Source: Flammeovirgaceae bacterium | GTDB taxonomy: Bacteria > Bacteroidota > Bacteroidia > Cytophagales > Cyclobacteriaceae | Assembly: GCA_020635915.1 (NCBI GenBank) | Contig: JACJYU010000001.1 | Location: 2,022,501 to 2,086,500 of the forward strand | Length of the DNA stretch: 64,000 nucleotides | Direction of reading: 5' to 3' | In this document: piece by piece, positions 16,607 to 25,543 of the stretch | How positions within the stretch are numbered: position 1 is the stretch's first letter | Layout of the letters: each line of letters opens with the position of its first letter | Notes under the pieces: generated by a model | The model's input: only the letters and a program-made list of their open reading frames with translations | Databases searched by the model: none | What the model was told of the DNA's origin: nothing | Made by a program: the position numbers and the translations under genes

Positions 16607-17927
16607 TTGCCTGCTGGCGGGGTTGTTTATGGGGCCGTCCCCATTGTTGGCCCAGGACAACCCGGGCTTTGTGGTCGACAAAATAATCGTCAAGGTGGAC
16701 AATTATATCGTCCTCAAATCCGAACTGGAAGGTGCCTATCAGAATTACCTGGCCGAGGGGAACCCGGCATCCACAGAGGCGAAATGCGCGCTGCTCAACA
16801 GGCTTATCGTAAACAAGTTGCTGGTGGCAAAGGCCGAAATCGACTCGGTGGTGGTAACGGACGAGCAGGTGGACCAAAACACCTCACGGAGGATGCAGCT
16901 GATTTTACAGAATTCGGGCAACTCACAGGAAGAACTGGAGCGCGCCTATGGAAAGACCATGGACGAAATACGTCTGGACCTCCGCGATCAAATCAGGGAA
17001 CAAATGCTGGGCAGTGAAATGACACAGCGGATCACCAAGGATATTTCCGTGACCCCTTCCGAAGTGCGCAGGTTTTTCAATAAAATCCCCGAGGACAGCC
17101 TGCCTTTTTATTCCTCCGATGTGGAGGTGGCCCAGATCGTGAAGGTGGTGAAAATAAGCAATGCCCAAAAGGAAGAAGTAAAGCAAAAGCTCAACGGCCT
17201 TAGGGACAGGATTTTGCGCGGTGAAAGCTTTAGCAGCCTGGCGAAACAGTTTTCGGAAGACCCCAGCGCACAAATGAACGGGGGCGAGATGGGCTTTGTG
17301 GGCAGGGGCGCCATGGTGCCGGAGTATGAGGCCAACGCCTTTAAACTGCGCAAGGGCGAGGTCTCCCAGCCCTTTGAGTCGCCCTTTGGGTTTCACATCA
17401 TGCAGTTGATCGACAGGAGGGGCAACGAGTACAACTCGAGGCATATTTTGATCTCGGCAACGCCATCCGAGGAGGACATCGGCCGTACGGAGAAATATAT
17501 GGACAGCCTCAGGATGAAAATCGTAACCGATAGTATTGATTTTCAAAAGGCGGCCAAGGAATACTCTGATGACCCGGCAACGAAGGGGCAAGGGGGCTTT
17601 TTTACCGATGCCGATGGGGGCACCAAGATTTCCATTAAGGAAATAGACCCTGTGGTTTATTTTACCATTGATACCATGAAGACCGGCCAAATAAGCAAGC
17701 CCATCCGGTATAGGACGGACGATGGGAAAGACGCAGTGCGGATATTGTACTTCAAGACCAAGCTCCCCCCTCACCAGGCCAGCCTGAAGGATGACTGGCA
17801 CCGGATACAGGCAGCAGCCCTTGCCGAGAAGAAAGACAAGGCTTTGGAAGAATGGTTTGGCAAAGCCAGGGAAGACGTTTTTATCAACATCGACCCCGAA
17901 TATAATTTTTGCCACCTGCTCGAGTAG
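16560..17927 (+). CDS. SurA-like periplasmic chaperone / peptidylprolyl isomerase
   Basis: A 455-residue protein from the ATG at 16560, which gives MKRPQKTRILKYILNSCLLA and a signal peptide ending around SPLLAQ; a start 27 bases upstream is possible but extends the charged end. It begins DKIIVKVDNYIVLKSELEGA, the SurA N-terminal signature, has the long helical chaperone region, then a clear parvulin domain (QFSEDPSAQMNGGEMGFVGRG .. FGFHIMQLID is the region) and a second, more diverged one (RHILISATPS .. EYSDDPATKGQGGFF). SurA helps beta-barrel outer-membrane proteins reach the Bam complex. Third gene of the folding operon. Confidence 0.88.
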   Translation: MKRPQKTRILKYILNSCLLAGLFMGPSPLLAQDNPGFVVDKIIVKVDNYIVLKSELEGAYQNYLAEGNPASTEAKCALLNRLIVNKLLVAKAEIDSVVVTDEQVDQNTSRRMQLILQNSGNSQEELERAYGKTMDEIRLDLRDQIREQMLGSEMTQRITKDISVTPSEVRRFFNKIPEDSLPFYSSDVEVAQIVKVVKISNAQKEEVKQKLNGLRDRILRGESFSSLAKQFSEDPSAQMNGGEMGFVGRGAMVPEYEANAFKLRKGEVSQPFESPFGFHIMQLIDRRGNEYNSRHILISATPSEEDIGRTEKYMDSLRMKIVTDSIDFQKAAKEYSDDPATKGQGGFFTDADGGTKISIKEIDPVVYFTIDTMKTGQISKPIRYRTDDGKDAVRILYFKTKLPPHQASLKDDWHRIQAAALAEKKDKALEEWFGKAREDVFINIDPEYNFCHLLE

Positions 17928-17940
17928 CGGGCTTTTTTTT
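17915..17940 (+). terminator. Intrinsic terminator overlapping the surA-like stop codon
   Basis: A six-base stem CCTGCT/AGCGGG (one G-T pair), loop CGAGT, then C and eight Ts. The stop codon TAG lies inside the hairpin. The MoxR gene begins 33 bases later, so it may use its own promoter or be reached by read-through. Confidence 0.55.
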
Positions 17941-17972
17941 AATACAATACACTTTTAATCCCAGCAAAAAGA

Positions 17973-18944
17973 ATGGCCACACAATTTGCAAATGATGTAG
18001 AAGCGGCAGACGCACTTTCGGAGGCACACCAAAAACTTAAAAACGAAATCGCCAAGGTGGTGGTAGGGCAGGATGAGGGGGTACGCCTGCTTTTGACCTC
18101 GATCTTTTGCCAGGGGCATTCGTTGTTGGTGGGCGTTCCGGGATTGGCAAAAACCCTTTTGGTGCACACCATTGCCACCTCCCTTGACTTGCAATTCAAA
18201 CGCATACAGTTTACCCCGGACCTTATGCCCTCCGATATCATTGGGGCGGAGACCATGGACAAGGAGCGGAATTTCCAATTTGTGAAGGGCCCTGTGTTTG
18301 CCAATATTGTCCTGGCGGACGAGATCAACCGCACGCCCCCAAAGACACAGGCAGCTTTGCTGGAATCCATGCAGGAGTATTCGGTAACGATTGCCGGCCA
18401 GCAGTATGCGCTGCCAAAACCCTTTTTTGTATTGGCCACGCAAAACCCTATCGAGCAGGAAGGCACTTATCCGCTGCCTGAAGCACAACTGGACCGTTTT
18501 ATGTTCAATGTGTTGTTGGACTATCCAACCTACGACCAGGAGGTAACGATCGTTAAAAACACCACTGCTGACGATATACAGGGGGTGGACAAGGTGCTTA
18601 CCGCTGGGGAGATCATTGAATTCCAGCATTTGGTAAGGCGCGTGCCCATTGCCGACAATGTGGTGGAGTATGCCGTAAAGCTGAGCCACCTTACCCGTCC
18701 TGGCACAAACGGGTCATCCATTGCCAACGAGTTTTTGGAGTGGGGCGCAGGCCCAAGGGCATCTCAGTATTTGGTGCTTGGCGCAAAATGCAATGCCTTG
18801 CTGCAAGGAAAATATTCGCCCGATATTGAGGACGTGCAGGCCATTGCAAAGCCAGTGCTGCGGCACCGGATCGTGCGCAATTTTAAAGCCGAGGCCGAAG
18901 GGATCACCCTTGACGGGATAATAGAAAAGCTGGTACAGGCCTAG
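17973..18944 (+). CDS. MoxR family AAA+ ATPase
   Basis: A 323-residue MoxR-type AAA+ ATPase. Walker A is GVPGLAKT (residues 54-61), Walker B is IVLADEINR (112-120), and the conserved LESMQEYSVTIAGQQY and ATQNPIEQEGTYPLPEAQLDRF blocks (here given in two parts) confirm the family. MoxR proteins act as chaperone-like ATPases, usually with vWA-domain partners in metal insertion or envelope stress functions. No vWA partner is adjacent here; the next gene is convergent. A vWA protein at 60.8 kb is too distant to claim as a partner. Confidence 0.93.
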   Translation: MATQFANDVEAADALSEAHQKLKNEIAKVVVGQDEGVRLLLTSIFCQGHSLLVGVPGLAKTLLVHTIATSLDLQFKRIQFTPDLMPSDIIGAETMDKERNFQFVKGPVFANIVLADEINRTPPKTQAALLESMQEYSVTIAGQQYALPKPFFVLATQNPIEQEGTYPLPEAQLDRFMFNVLLDYPTYDQEVTIVKNTTADDIQGVDKVLTAGEIIEFQHLVRRVPIADNVVEYAVKLSHLTRPGTNGSSIANEFLEWGAGPRASQYLVLGAKCNALLQGKYSPDIEDVQAIAKPVLRHRIVRNFKAEAEGITLDGIIEKLVQA

Positions 18945-18947
18945 GGG

Positions 18948-21461
18948 TCAGGCGGTTTTGAACCTTCTCGCCATGGCAATGGCAAACCCCACGATGAGGA
19001 TGCCCGTGCCCAGCCACAGCAAGTTAATAAAAGGCTTTTCCAGGGCTTTGATGATCACCCAATCCTTTTGACGGCTGTTCAGGCCCAGGGTAAATTCATT
19101 GGTTTCGGGGTGGATGTTCAGCAAGGTGATCTTTACGCCCAGGTCGCTTATTTCTGAAGAAATCCTGCCCACCTGTACCTTGTCCTTAATGAGGAAAATG
19201 GGGTCGGCATAATAGGTGTCCCTTTCGCCCTTCACGCTCACGTTGGCCTCCACGGCCACATCATCGTCCCTCAAGGTTACGCCCTGTATGTCGTCAATGC
19301 GCTTTACATCCTCCAGCACGGCCACATAATCGTTTACGAAAAATTGTTCGCCAGGCCTTACTTTTACTTCCTCCATGTCGCCCCATTCCACTTCGGCTTC
19401 CCTGTTCATCGGGGCGGAAACGTGGGTGTACAAATCGCGGGTTATCCCACGGTTGATGTCCGGGGAGGCAATAAACCCTCCCATGGCCTCATTGACCTGT
19501 ACCCTGGGGAACAATACGGCCTCCACTTTGTCCCCTTTGCGAAGTTCGATTTCGTAGTAGGTGTTTTCCGGGTAGATTTCGAACGTATCTTTTTTGGCGT
19601 AAAGCTTTTCCCCTTTAAAGAAGATGTCCCGTTTCGCCACCACCTGGTAAGGGTCCGGGGTAAGGAGGATGTCACTTTTCCGGATGTACCCGGACTTGTC
19701 TTTGGCTTCAAGCCGCTCGCCAAGGTACTCTATGTCGTAACCTGCCATGGTCCGGGGCTCATTGATGAACAACAGCAGGTTGTCGCGGTTGAATTCCGTG
19801 CTTAGGTCTTTTGAGATCAACATTCCGGTATTGTTGAGCGACACCACGCTGGAGTAGCCGGCAGAAAACATAATGCCGACCAGTGAGAGGCCAATCCCTA
19901 TGTGGGCCAAAGCACCGCCCGAGAGCGAGGGCTTTACTTTCATCACGCTCCACAGCACCTTCAGGTTGGATACGATAACGTACACACCGGCCAATGTCAA
20001 TACCAGGTAAGACGGTTCGCTGATGCCGGCAATGGAAATAATCAGGGCAAATACAATCAATGAAATCAAAAATGTCGGGAGCAACTCGGCTTTCAATTTC
20101 GATTTGTCCATCCGTTTGTACCAGAAGGGTTGTGCGGTCCCGGAAAGGATGGCAATGGCCACGCCAAACCACAGTTGGAATTTTGAATAAAAAGTTACCT
20201 GGTCCGCGGGCGGGGCCAGGTTGGAGGAGCCCCCAAACAAACCCACAATGCTGTTGTACACGGGTATGGAAGTGGGGATAATGACCTGAAAGCCCATCAG
20301 GCACAGGGTGGTGGCGCCCAGGAATATCCAGAATTCCCTTGAATAGGTGGACACTTCTTTTTCGGACGATGGGATTTCTTTCCACCGGGCCACGGCCAAC
20401 GCCACAGCCGCCACTGTGAAGAACAACAGGTAAACGAGCAATTGGCCTGAAAGCCCCAGGTCGGTGAAAGAGTGCACGGAAGAATCCCCCAATATGCCGC
20501 TCCGGGTAAGGAAGGTTGAATACAAAATGAGGATAAAAGCGCTGACAACGAGGATAATCGATGTTTTTAAGGCCGTTTGGTTGTTTTTGTAAACAATCAT
20601 GGTGTGAATGGCCGCTATAAGCACCAGCCACGGCACGTACACGGCATTTTCAACGGGGTCCCAATTCCAGTACCCGCCAAAATTAAGGGTCTCATACGCC
20701 CAATATCCCCCCATAAGGATGCCCAAGCCAAGTATGGCGCCCCCCAAAAGTGTCCAGGGCAGTGCTGGCTTGACCCACTCTGTATACTTTTTTTCCCACA
20801 GGCCGGCCATGCAAAAAGCAAAAGGAACAATGGTGAGGGCAAAGCCCAAGAACAAGGTAGGCGGGTGGATGACCATCCAGTAATTCTGCAACAAGGGATT
20901 TAGCCCGCTTCCGTCAGGGGGCACAAAATCCGGCTGGATTTTGAATATGGGGTCTGGCAACGCGTCCCTGAGCAAGATGAAAGGCGAACTTCCAATTTTC
21001 AGGTCGGCAAACGGGATTACTATCCCTAATATCATGGAGGCAAGAAAGGCCTGCACCAGGGCAAAAACCACCATTACGGGGGCTTCCCATTTTTTTTGGG
21101 TATGGATGATGGCAATGCCGATCAAGGCCTGCCAGAAAATCCACAACAGGAAGCTGCCCTCCTGTCCTTCCCAGAAACAGGAAACCATATAGTGGGCAGG
21201 AAGGTGCCTGGAGGAGTGGCTGTAGGCGTAGTAGTATTCAAAGTAGTGGTTGTAGATGATATAAAACAAGGCCACGAACACGCCTGCCACGGCAATGGTA
21301 TGGGCATAAAAGGCTATGCGGGCATTGATGGCCCAGGCATGTTTGGCCTCCACATCGTGGGTGGCCCGTGACTTCCAATAGGCAAAAGCGGCCACCAAAG
21401 AAGTGACGAACGAAACAATAACTAAAAGGTGGCCCAGGTCACCGACAAAGTAATGGATCAT
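18948..21461 (-). CDS. ccmF: Cytochrome c haem lyase CcmF-like protein
   Basis: An 837-residue polytopic protein. The tryptophan-rich haem-handling motif is visible as GGYWNWDPVENAVYVPWL, preceded by WVIHPPTLFLGF-like helices (MVIHPPTLFLGFALTIVPF is the block), and the C-terminal helix pair ends the protein. The size exceeds classical CcmF (about 650 residues) because of a periplasmic insert of roughly 250 residues rich in charged beta-strand sequence before the final membrane helix. Role: ligation of haem to the CxxCH cysteines of apocytochromes c at the outer face of the inner membrane. Last gene of the minus-strand ccm operon; its stop is three bases from the stop of moxR, convergent. Confidence 0.9.
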   Translation of the reverse strand: MIHYFVGDLGHLLVIVSFVTSLVAAFAYWKSRATHDVEAKHAWAINARIAFYAHTIAVAGVFVALFYIIYNHYFEYYYAYSHSSRHLPAHYMVSCFWEGQEGSFLLWIFWQALIGIAIIHTQKKWEAPVMVVFALVQAFLASMILGIVIPFADLKIGSSPFILLRDALPDPIFKIQPDFVPPDGSGLNPLLQNYWMVIHPPTLFLGFALTIVPFAFCMAGLWEKKYTEWVKPALPWTLLGGAILGLGILMGGYWAYETLNFGGYWNWDPVENAVYVPWLVLIAAIHTMIVYKNNQTALKTSIILVVSAFILILYSTFLTRSGILGDSSVHSFTDLGLSGQLLVYLLFFTVAAVALAVARWKEIPSSEKEVSTYSREFWIFLGATTLCLMGFQVIIPTSIPVYNSIVGLFGGSSNLAPPADQVTFYSKFQLWFGVAIAILSGTAQPFWYKRMDKSKLKAELLPTFLISLIVFALIISIAGISEPSYLVLTLAGVYVIVSNLKVLWSVMKVKPSLSGGALAHIGIGLSLVGIMFSAGYSSVVSLNNTGMLISKDLSTEFNRDNLLLFINEPRTMAGYDIEYLGERLEAKDKSGYIRKSDILLTPDPYQVVAKRDIFFKGEKLYAKKDTFEIYPENTYYEIELRKGDKVEAVLFPRVQVNEAMGGFIASPDINRGITRDLYTHVSAPMNREAEVEWGDMEEVKVRPGEQFFVNDYVAVLEDVKRIDDIQGVTLRDDDVAVEANVSVKGERDTYYADPIFLIKDKVQVGRISSEISDLGVKITLLNIHPETNEFTLGLNSRQKDWVIIKALEKPFINLLWLGTGILIVGFAIAMARRFKTA

Positions 21462-21482
21462 GAATTTTTCTACCCTTGGTTT

Positions 21483-21893
21483 TTAAATCCCCGCGTTTAC
21501 ACTTTGCTCCTGGTATTTCGAGGGGCACTTGAGCAGGATTTTGTTGGCAACGAAATTATCGTCCTGATAGCCGCCAACCACCACAACGTTTTCCGAGCGG
21601 GTAAAATCGGGGGGCATTGGTTCATTGTAAAACACTTCCTGCTCCTTGCCTTTCTCGTCCACGAGTATGAAAGAGAAGGAAAGGTTGTCGGGGGAATTAT
21701 GGATCCCAACGATATGGCCGTCCGTGTCTTTTTTCAATTGGCCCACTACGTGGATACTGGTGTTGTTCCCTGTTGCGGCCATTTCATGGGCTTGGTTGAA
21801 GTTTACGTAAGTGCTGGCATCGCCTGCAGTAGAGATAATTATGCCAATGGCCACCGCAATAACGACAATGGCAAGAATGTGTGATTTTTTCAT
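21483..21893 (-). CDS. ccmE: Cytochrome c maturation haem chaperone CcmE, CxxxY variant
   Basis: A 136-residue protein from the ATG at 21891-21893, with an N-terminal membrane anchor (HILAIVVIAVAIGIIIST) and an OB-fold body (VVGQLKKDTDG, SFSFILVDEKGKE, FYNEPMPPDF, VVVVGGYQDDNFVANKILLK). In the classical protein haem is bound through a histidine in HxxxY. Here the corresponding site is KCPSKY, so Cys123 replaces the histidine and Tyr127 is kept. The CxxxY form is an established natural variant in some bacteria and archaea. It hands haem from CcmC to CcmF. Lies between the CcmD-like gene and ccmF. Confidence 0.9.
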   Translation of the reverse strand: MKKSHILAIVVIAVAIGIIISTAGDASTYVNFNQAHEMAATGNNTSIHVVGQLKKDTDGHIVGIHNSPDNLSFSFILVDEKGKEQEVFYNEPMPPDFTRSENVVVVGGYQDDNFVANKILLKCPSKYQEQSVNAGI

Positions 21894-21989
21894 TTTTCCT
21901 CCCCTTTTTTCCGCTTGCAAAGATAAGGCAAAATAATGTATTTAAGGACTTGAAAAAATACAATTGGCCGGCTGCCGGCCAACTCTTGG

Positions 21990-22205
21990 CTACTTCTTTT
22001 CGGGTAGTTTTTTTTCAAGTTTCGTCACTTTCCTGTCCAGCACCACCAGGTACCCGAAGAGGCCAAACAGGATAAGCCCCAAAATGGCCACCACTACATA
22101 TATTTTGCCTTCGGAACGCATGGTGTCCGCCATCCCTACCTCCTCCTGGGCATAAACGGCCACTGAGGAGAGGGTTGAAAAAAACAGCAACAAAAATTTA
22201 CGCAT
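21990..22205 (-). CDS. CcmD-like small membrane protein
   Basis: A 71-residue protein with a signal-like N terminus (MRKFLLLFFSTLSSVAVYAQ), one membrane helix (IYVVVAILGLILFGLFGYLVV split across the helix) and a positively charged tail (DRKVTKLEKKLPEKK). This is the topology of CcmD, the small helper that releases holo-CcmE from the CcmABC complex. Its start overlaps the end of ccmC by eight bases, the position ccmD takes in ccm operons. Identification rests on size, topology and place rather than sequence motifs. Confidence 0.7.
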   Translation of the reverse strand: MRKFLLLFFSTLSSVAVYAQEEVGMADTMRSEGKIYVVVAILGLILFGLFGYLVVLDRKVTKLEKKLPEKK

Positions 22206-22872
22206 AGTCTTCAAGTTCTAAAATTCTTTCCTTCACGTTTCGTATCCTTATCCTCAAGGTGGCGATCCACACCCCCAGCAAGATCCAACCCGCCACGGCA
22301 GGGTAAAAGACCATCCTCATCCTGCTGTCCAGGTCGTACATGTTGAAGCCAGGATTGCCCCCGCTCCCCGGGTGCATTGAACTGGTCATGCGGGGAAGGA
22401 TAAAGATCAATGGGACCATGGCCGCGAACGCAAAAATGTTGTACACCGCACTGAGGCGCGACCGCTGCTCATGGTTGTCCACCGAGCCCCTCAACACAAA
22501 GTAGGCAAGGTACACCAGCAAAGCGATGGCCGCCCCGTTTTGCTTAGGGTCGCCATGCCAGGGGCTCCCCCAGGTGTAGTTGGCCCAAATCATGCCGGTG
22601 GTGATGCCAAGAAGGCCAAAATAAAGGCCGGTATTGGCAAATTCTACAGACAGGATATCGTTTTTTGTGGTAGGATGCCTCAGGTATTTTATGGCATAAA
22701 TAGTGGACACCAGGAACATGACAATCATTCCAAACCACATGGGCACATGAAAGTACAATGCGCGGATGGATTCGTTAAGGATATTCAGCCTTGGCACGGA
22801 CATTAAAAAACCCGCCACCACGGTGTAGGCCAATAGGAGTATCGAGGCTATCTTCCACCAATGCTTAACCAT
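22198..22872 (-). CDS. ccmC: CcmC/CcsA-type haem delivery protein
   Basis: A 224-residue protein with six membrane helices. The WWD-like segment is YTWGSPWHGDPKQNGAA and conserved histidines flank it (FHVPMWFGM and SVDNHEQRSRLSAVYN). CcmC presents haem to CcmE at the periplasmic face. It starts 51 bases after ccmB and overlaps the CcmD-like gene. The assignment as CcmC rather than a ResC/CcsA protein follows from length and operon position. Confidence 0.85.
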   Translation of the reverse strand: MVKHWWKIASILLLAYTVVAGFLMSVPRLNILNESIRALYFHVPMWFGMIVMFLVSTIYAIKYLRHPTTKNDILSVEFANTGLYFGLLGITTGMIWANYTWGSPWHGDPKQNGAAIALLVYLAYFVLRGSVDNHEQRSRLSAVYNIFAFAAMVPLIFILPRMTSSMHPGSGGNPGFNMYDLDSRMRMVFYPAVAGWILLGVWIATLRIRIRNVKERILELEDYA

Positions 22873-22923
22873 TTTTCGAAGTGATTGAGTAATAAATGCA
22901 ACCGCAATTTGAGGCCCGGTTGA

Positions 22924-23580
22924 TTAGCTCCGCCAAATATACGGGAAGAGCAAATAAGACACGGCAGCGACAAGGCAATTTATGGAAAATAGGGTGAGCA
23001 ATTCGTCCCAGCTGGCGTCCCAGCCCAGTTGGTCGATACAGTTCTTGGTCACTTTTATGGCCATCAACAGGATGGTGATCACTACAGGGAAGCTTAGCAC
23101 CGCCATGAGGATGGTGCTGTTGTTTGCTTTTGCCGCAATGCTGGAAAGAAGCGTGAGGGACGAGGCGAACCCCATGGAGGTGAGCAGCACCAACACGGCA
23201 AAAACCACCTTGTCGTGGATAGGGCTGCCCAAAAAGAGAAAGAAGAGCCAGTAACCGGAGGCGGACAAGAGGGCGCAGAGCAAAAAATTGTACAAAATTT
23301 TGGAGATGATGATGGCGGCCGGGTTGGCGATGGAATAGTAGTAAATGTCGCGGCCCTTTTTTTCCCCTATAAAACTCTTGGCAACGGAATTGACGGCCGT
23401 GAAAAGAATGGTGATCCAAAACAAGGCGCTCCACACCAGGGGGGTGGCCAGGTTTTGCCGGAGGTTAAAGGTAAGGTAGCAGATAAAGGCCGTGCTGAAC
23501 AAATATAGCACCAGCCCCGAAACCACCGACTTTCGCCTCAGTTCCAGCGTAAACTCCTTTTTGAACAGGGCGGTGACCAA
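22924..23580 (-). CDS. ccmB: CcmB, membrane subunit of the haem-release ABC transporter
   Basis: A 218-residue protein with six hydrophobic helices and the CcmB start pattern (FKKEFTLELRRKSVVSGLVLYL region), followed by ALFWITILFTAVNSVAKSF. CcmB pairs with the ATPase CcmA to release haem-loaded CcmE. No ccmA gene is in this window; it must be elsewhere or absent. The start codon lies only three bases after the stop of the wzz-like gene, so these two are probably co-transcribed. Confidence 0.88.
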   Translation of the reverse strand: MVTALFKKEFTLELRRKSVVSGLVLYLFSTAFICYLTFNLRQNLATPLVWSALFWITILFTAVNSVAKSFIGEKKGRDIYYYSIANPAAIIISKILYNFLLCALLSASGYWLFFLFLGSPIHDKVVFAVLVLLTSMGFASSLTLLSSIAAKANNSTILMAVLSFPVVITILLMAIKVTKNCIDQLGWDASWDELLTLFSINCLVAAVSYLLFPYIWRS

Positions 23581-23583
23581 TGG

Positions 23584-24438
23584 TTATTTCTTTTGGCTGG
23601 GGTGTTCTTCGGCAAACCGTACCAATTTCCGGATGGACTTGAACGCGATCAATAGGCCCACCAAAAACAATCCCAGGGTGGCCCCTGCCGCCAGGGACAC
23701 GGATTTTTTTGGCCAGACAGGCTTATCGAATTCCGTGAAGCCCTCCACTAATTCCACACTGTTGACGGTATTCAATGCCATGACATAATCGCCCCGTTCT
23801 TTGGCCAACTCCACTATTTTTGAGTTCACCTCCGTGGGGTCAAACATTACATTGCCTTTTGAGGCCTGAAAAAAGTCCCCGTTGTAGATCCTGTTTTTGA
23901 AGGCCTCAAGGGATTGGATTTCCGCATCTATTTTCCCAATTAGTGTGGTATAGTTCTTTTTTCGTTGTTCCACCCTGGTTTTGACATAGTCGATTTGTTT
24001 CAGGAATTCTATCAGCCCTGTTTGCAGCTTGGGGAGAAGCTTCTGGTCGGTCAGCTCTACCGTTATAAGGAAAAACCTTTTTTCTTCTTCTTTCTGGGGC
24101 TTGTCTTTTAAGGCGCTCTCAATTTTTATTTTGGACAATGATTCGCCCTCCATGGGCGTCAAACCTATTTTGTTGGATATTTCATTGTAGTTCTCCTCCT
24201 TAATTAAAGTTTGAAGGCCTTCAAAAATCTTTTCCGTATAGGATTCCGTCAATATGTCGGAGCTCACGAGCATTTTGCTCTCGTAAACCTTCGTGGCGAG
24301 GGAAGAATAGGCATATCCCAGGCCTGTCCCCACCACAAAAAAGACGATGATTTGAACCAGGTTGCGCTTGACCAGAAGGACGGCCTTGACCAGCAGTTCC
24401 ACCAGGTCTATTTCATCATTGCTTACTTGTTTTTCCAT
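23584..24438 (-). CDS. Wzz/chain-length-determinant-like inner-membrane protein
   Basis: A 284-residue protein from the ATG at 24436-24438. It has one membrane helix near residues 25-45 (LVQIIVFFVVGTGLGYAYSS), a periplasmic domain with coiled-coil character (residues about 60-230), and a second helix near the C terminus (LAAGATLGLFLVGLLIAF) preceded by FDKPVWPKKS, the proline-rich end typical of Wzz proteins. Such polysaccharide copolymerases set chain length in Wzy-dependent pathways. It stands divergent from the polysaccharide locus but upstream of, and nearly abutting, ccmB; both contexts are plausible, function in the glycan pathway is more likely. Confidence 0.8.
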   Translation of the reverse strand: MEKQVSNDEIDLVELLVKAVLLVKRNLVQIIVFFVVGTGLGYAYSSLATKVYESKMLVSSDILTESYTEKIFEGLQTLIKEENYNEISNKIGLTPMEGESLSKIKIESALKDKPQKEEEKRFFLITVELTDQKLLPKLQTGLIEFLKQIDYVKTRVEQRKKNYTTLIGKIDAEIQSLEAFKNRIYNGDFFQASKGNVMFDPTEVNSKIVELAKERGDYVMALNTVNSVELVEGFTEFDKPVWPKKSVSLAAGATLGLFLVGLLIAFKSIRKLVRFAEEHPSQKK

Positions 24439-24496
24439 AAGCCATATATATTGAGGCCCGCAAATTAGGGAATAATACAAAATCAACCTAAAGCCT

Positions 24497-24504
24497 TAGT
24501 TTTG
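24497..24504 (+). promoter_or_regulatory. Candidate -7 box at the head of the polysaccharide locus
   Basis: TAGTTTTG fits TAnnTTTG. The start codon at 24521 is 17 bases downstream, so the leader would be very short. No TTTG at the expected -33 position was found. Confidence 0.35.
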
Positions 24505-24520
24505 TGGTTTCTTTGTAGCT

Positions 24521-25543
24521 ATGTCCAAAAAGCAGGTTTTGGTGACCGGGGCGGCCGGTTTTATTGGGTTCCACCTTTCGAGGCGGCTGTTGGAGGCCGG
24601 CTATTCGGTCGTGGGCATCGATAATATGAACGATTACTACGAGGTATCGCTGAAGGAGGCAAGGCTACAACTGCTCAAAGGGATTGGGGGCTTTGAATTC
24701 AGGCAATTGGGCCTGGAGGACAAAAAAGGGATAAACGGGTTGTTCCATGACCATTCCTTCTCATTTGTGGTGAACCTGGCCGCCCAGGCAGGGGTCCGGT
24801 ATTCGTTGACCCACCCACAGGTGTACATCGACAGCAACATTCAGGGATTTGTCAACATCCTTGAGGCATGCCGCCACCATAAGCCCGGGCATCTTGTCTA
24901 CGCCTCGTCCAGTTCGGTTTATGGCGCCAACACAAAAATGCCTTTTTCCGTTCACCATAATGTGGACCACCCGCTCTCCCTATACGCGGCCACAAAAAAG
25001 GCAAATGAATTGATGGCCCACACCTATTCCAGCCTCTATGATTTGCCCACCACAGGTTTGCGTTTTTTTACCGTGTATGGCCCCTATGGCAGGCCTGACA
25101 TGGCCCTTTTTATTTTTACCAAGGCCATCCTGGAGGGCAAGCCTATTGATGTGTACAATCATGGCAGGATGAAAAGGGACTTTACCTATGTGGACGACAT
25201 CGTGCAGGGGATTATAAGGCTCCTTCCCCAGGTGCCTGGTGGAAACCCGGCCTGGAATGGGAACGCGCCCGATCCCGCGACCAGCTTTGCGCCTTATAGG
25301 GTTTTTAATATTGGCAACAACAAACCGGTGGAGCTGCTAAAATTCATTGAAGTACTGGAAGAAAAACTGGGAAAGAAAGCAGTGAAAAATTTTATGCCCA
25401 TTCAGCCCGGGGACGTGCCCGAAACCTATGCGGACATTGGGGCGCTTGAAGATGCCGTGGGGTTCAAGCCGGCTACCCCTATCGAGGAGGGCATAGGAAA
25501 TTTTGTGGATTGGTATTTGGAATATTACAAAGTGAAAAAATAA
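24521..25543 (+). CDS. UDP-glucuronate 4-epimerase-like SDR
   Basis: A 340-residue extended short-chain dehydrogenase/reductase. The NAD-binding motif TGAAGFIG lies near residue 9, and DNMNDYYEVSLKEARL is the signature that separates UDP-glucuronate 4-epimerases from GalE. The catalytic motif is YAATKKANE, with YASSSSVYG upstream. It would interconvert UDP-glucuronate and UDP-galacturonate in the cytoplasm. It abuts the UDP-sugar dehydrogenase gene with no gap and is GC-rich like the surrounding chromosome, unlike the genes further downstream. Confidence 0.87.
   Translation: MSKKQVLVTGAAGFIGFHLSRRLLEAGYSVVGIDNMNDYYEVSLKEARLQLLKGIGGFEFRQLGLEDKKGINGLFHDHSFSFVVNLAAQAGVRYSLTHPQVYIDSNIQGFVNILEACRHHKPGHLVYASSSSVYGANTKMPFSVHHNVDHPLSLYAATKKANELMAHTYSSLYDLPTTGLRFFTVYGPYGRPDMALFIFTKAILEGKPIDVYNHGRMKRDFTYVDDIVQGIIRLLPQVPGGNPAWNGNAPDPATSFAPYRVFNIGNNKPVELLKFIEVLEEKLGKKAVKNFMPIQPGDVPETYADIGALEDAVGFKPATPIEEGIGNFVDWYLEYYKVKK

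Noticed and set aside
16923..17915. 330-codon minus-strand open frame
   Set aside because: Antisense to the SurA-like gene and without recognisable motifs.
19759..20631. 290-codon minus-strand open frame inside ccmF
   Set aside because: Same strand but different frame from ccmF, whose haem motif and helices are continuous across the region; no domain in the alternative frame.
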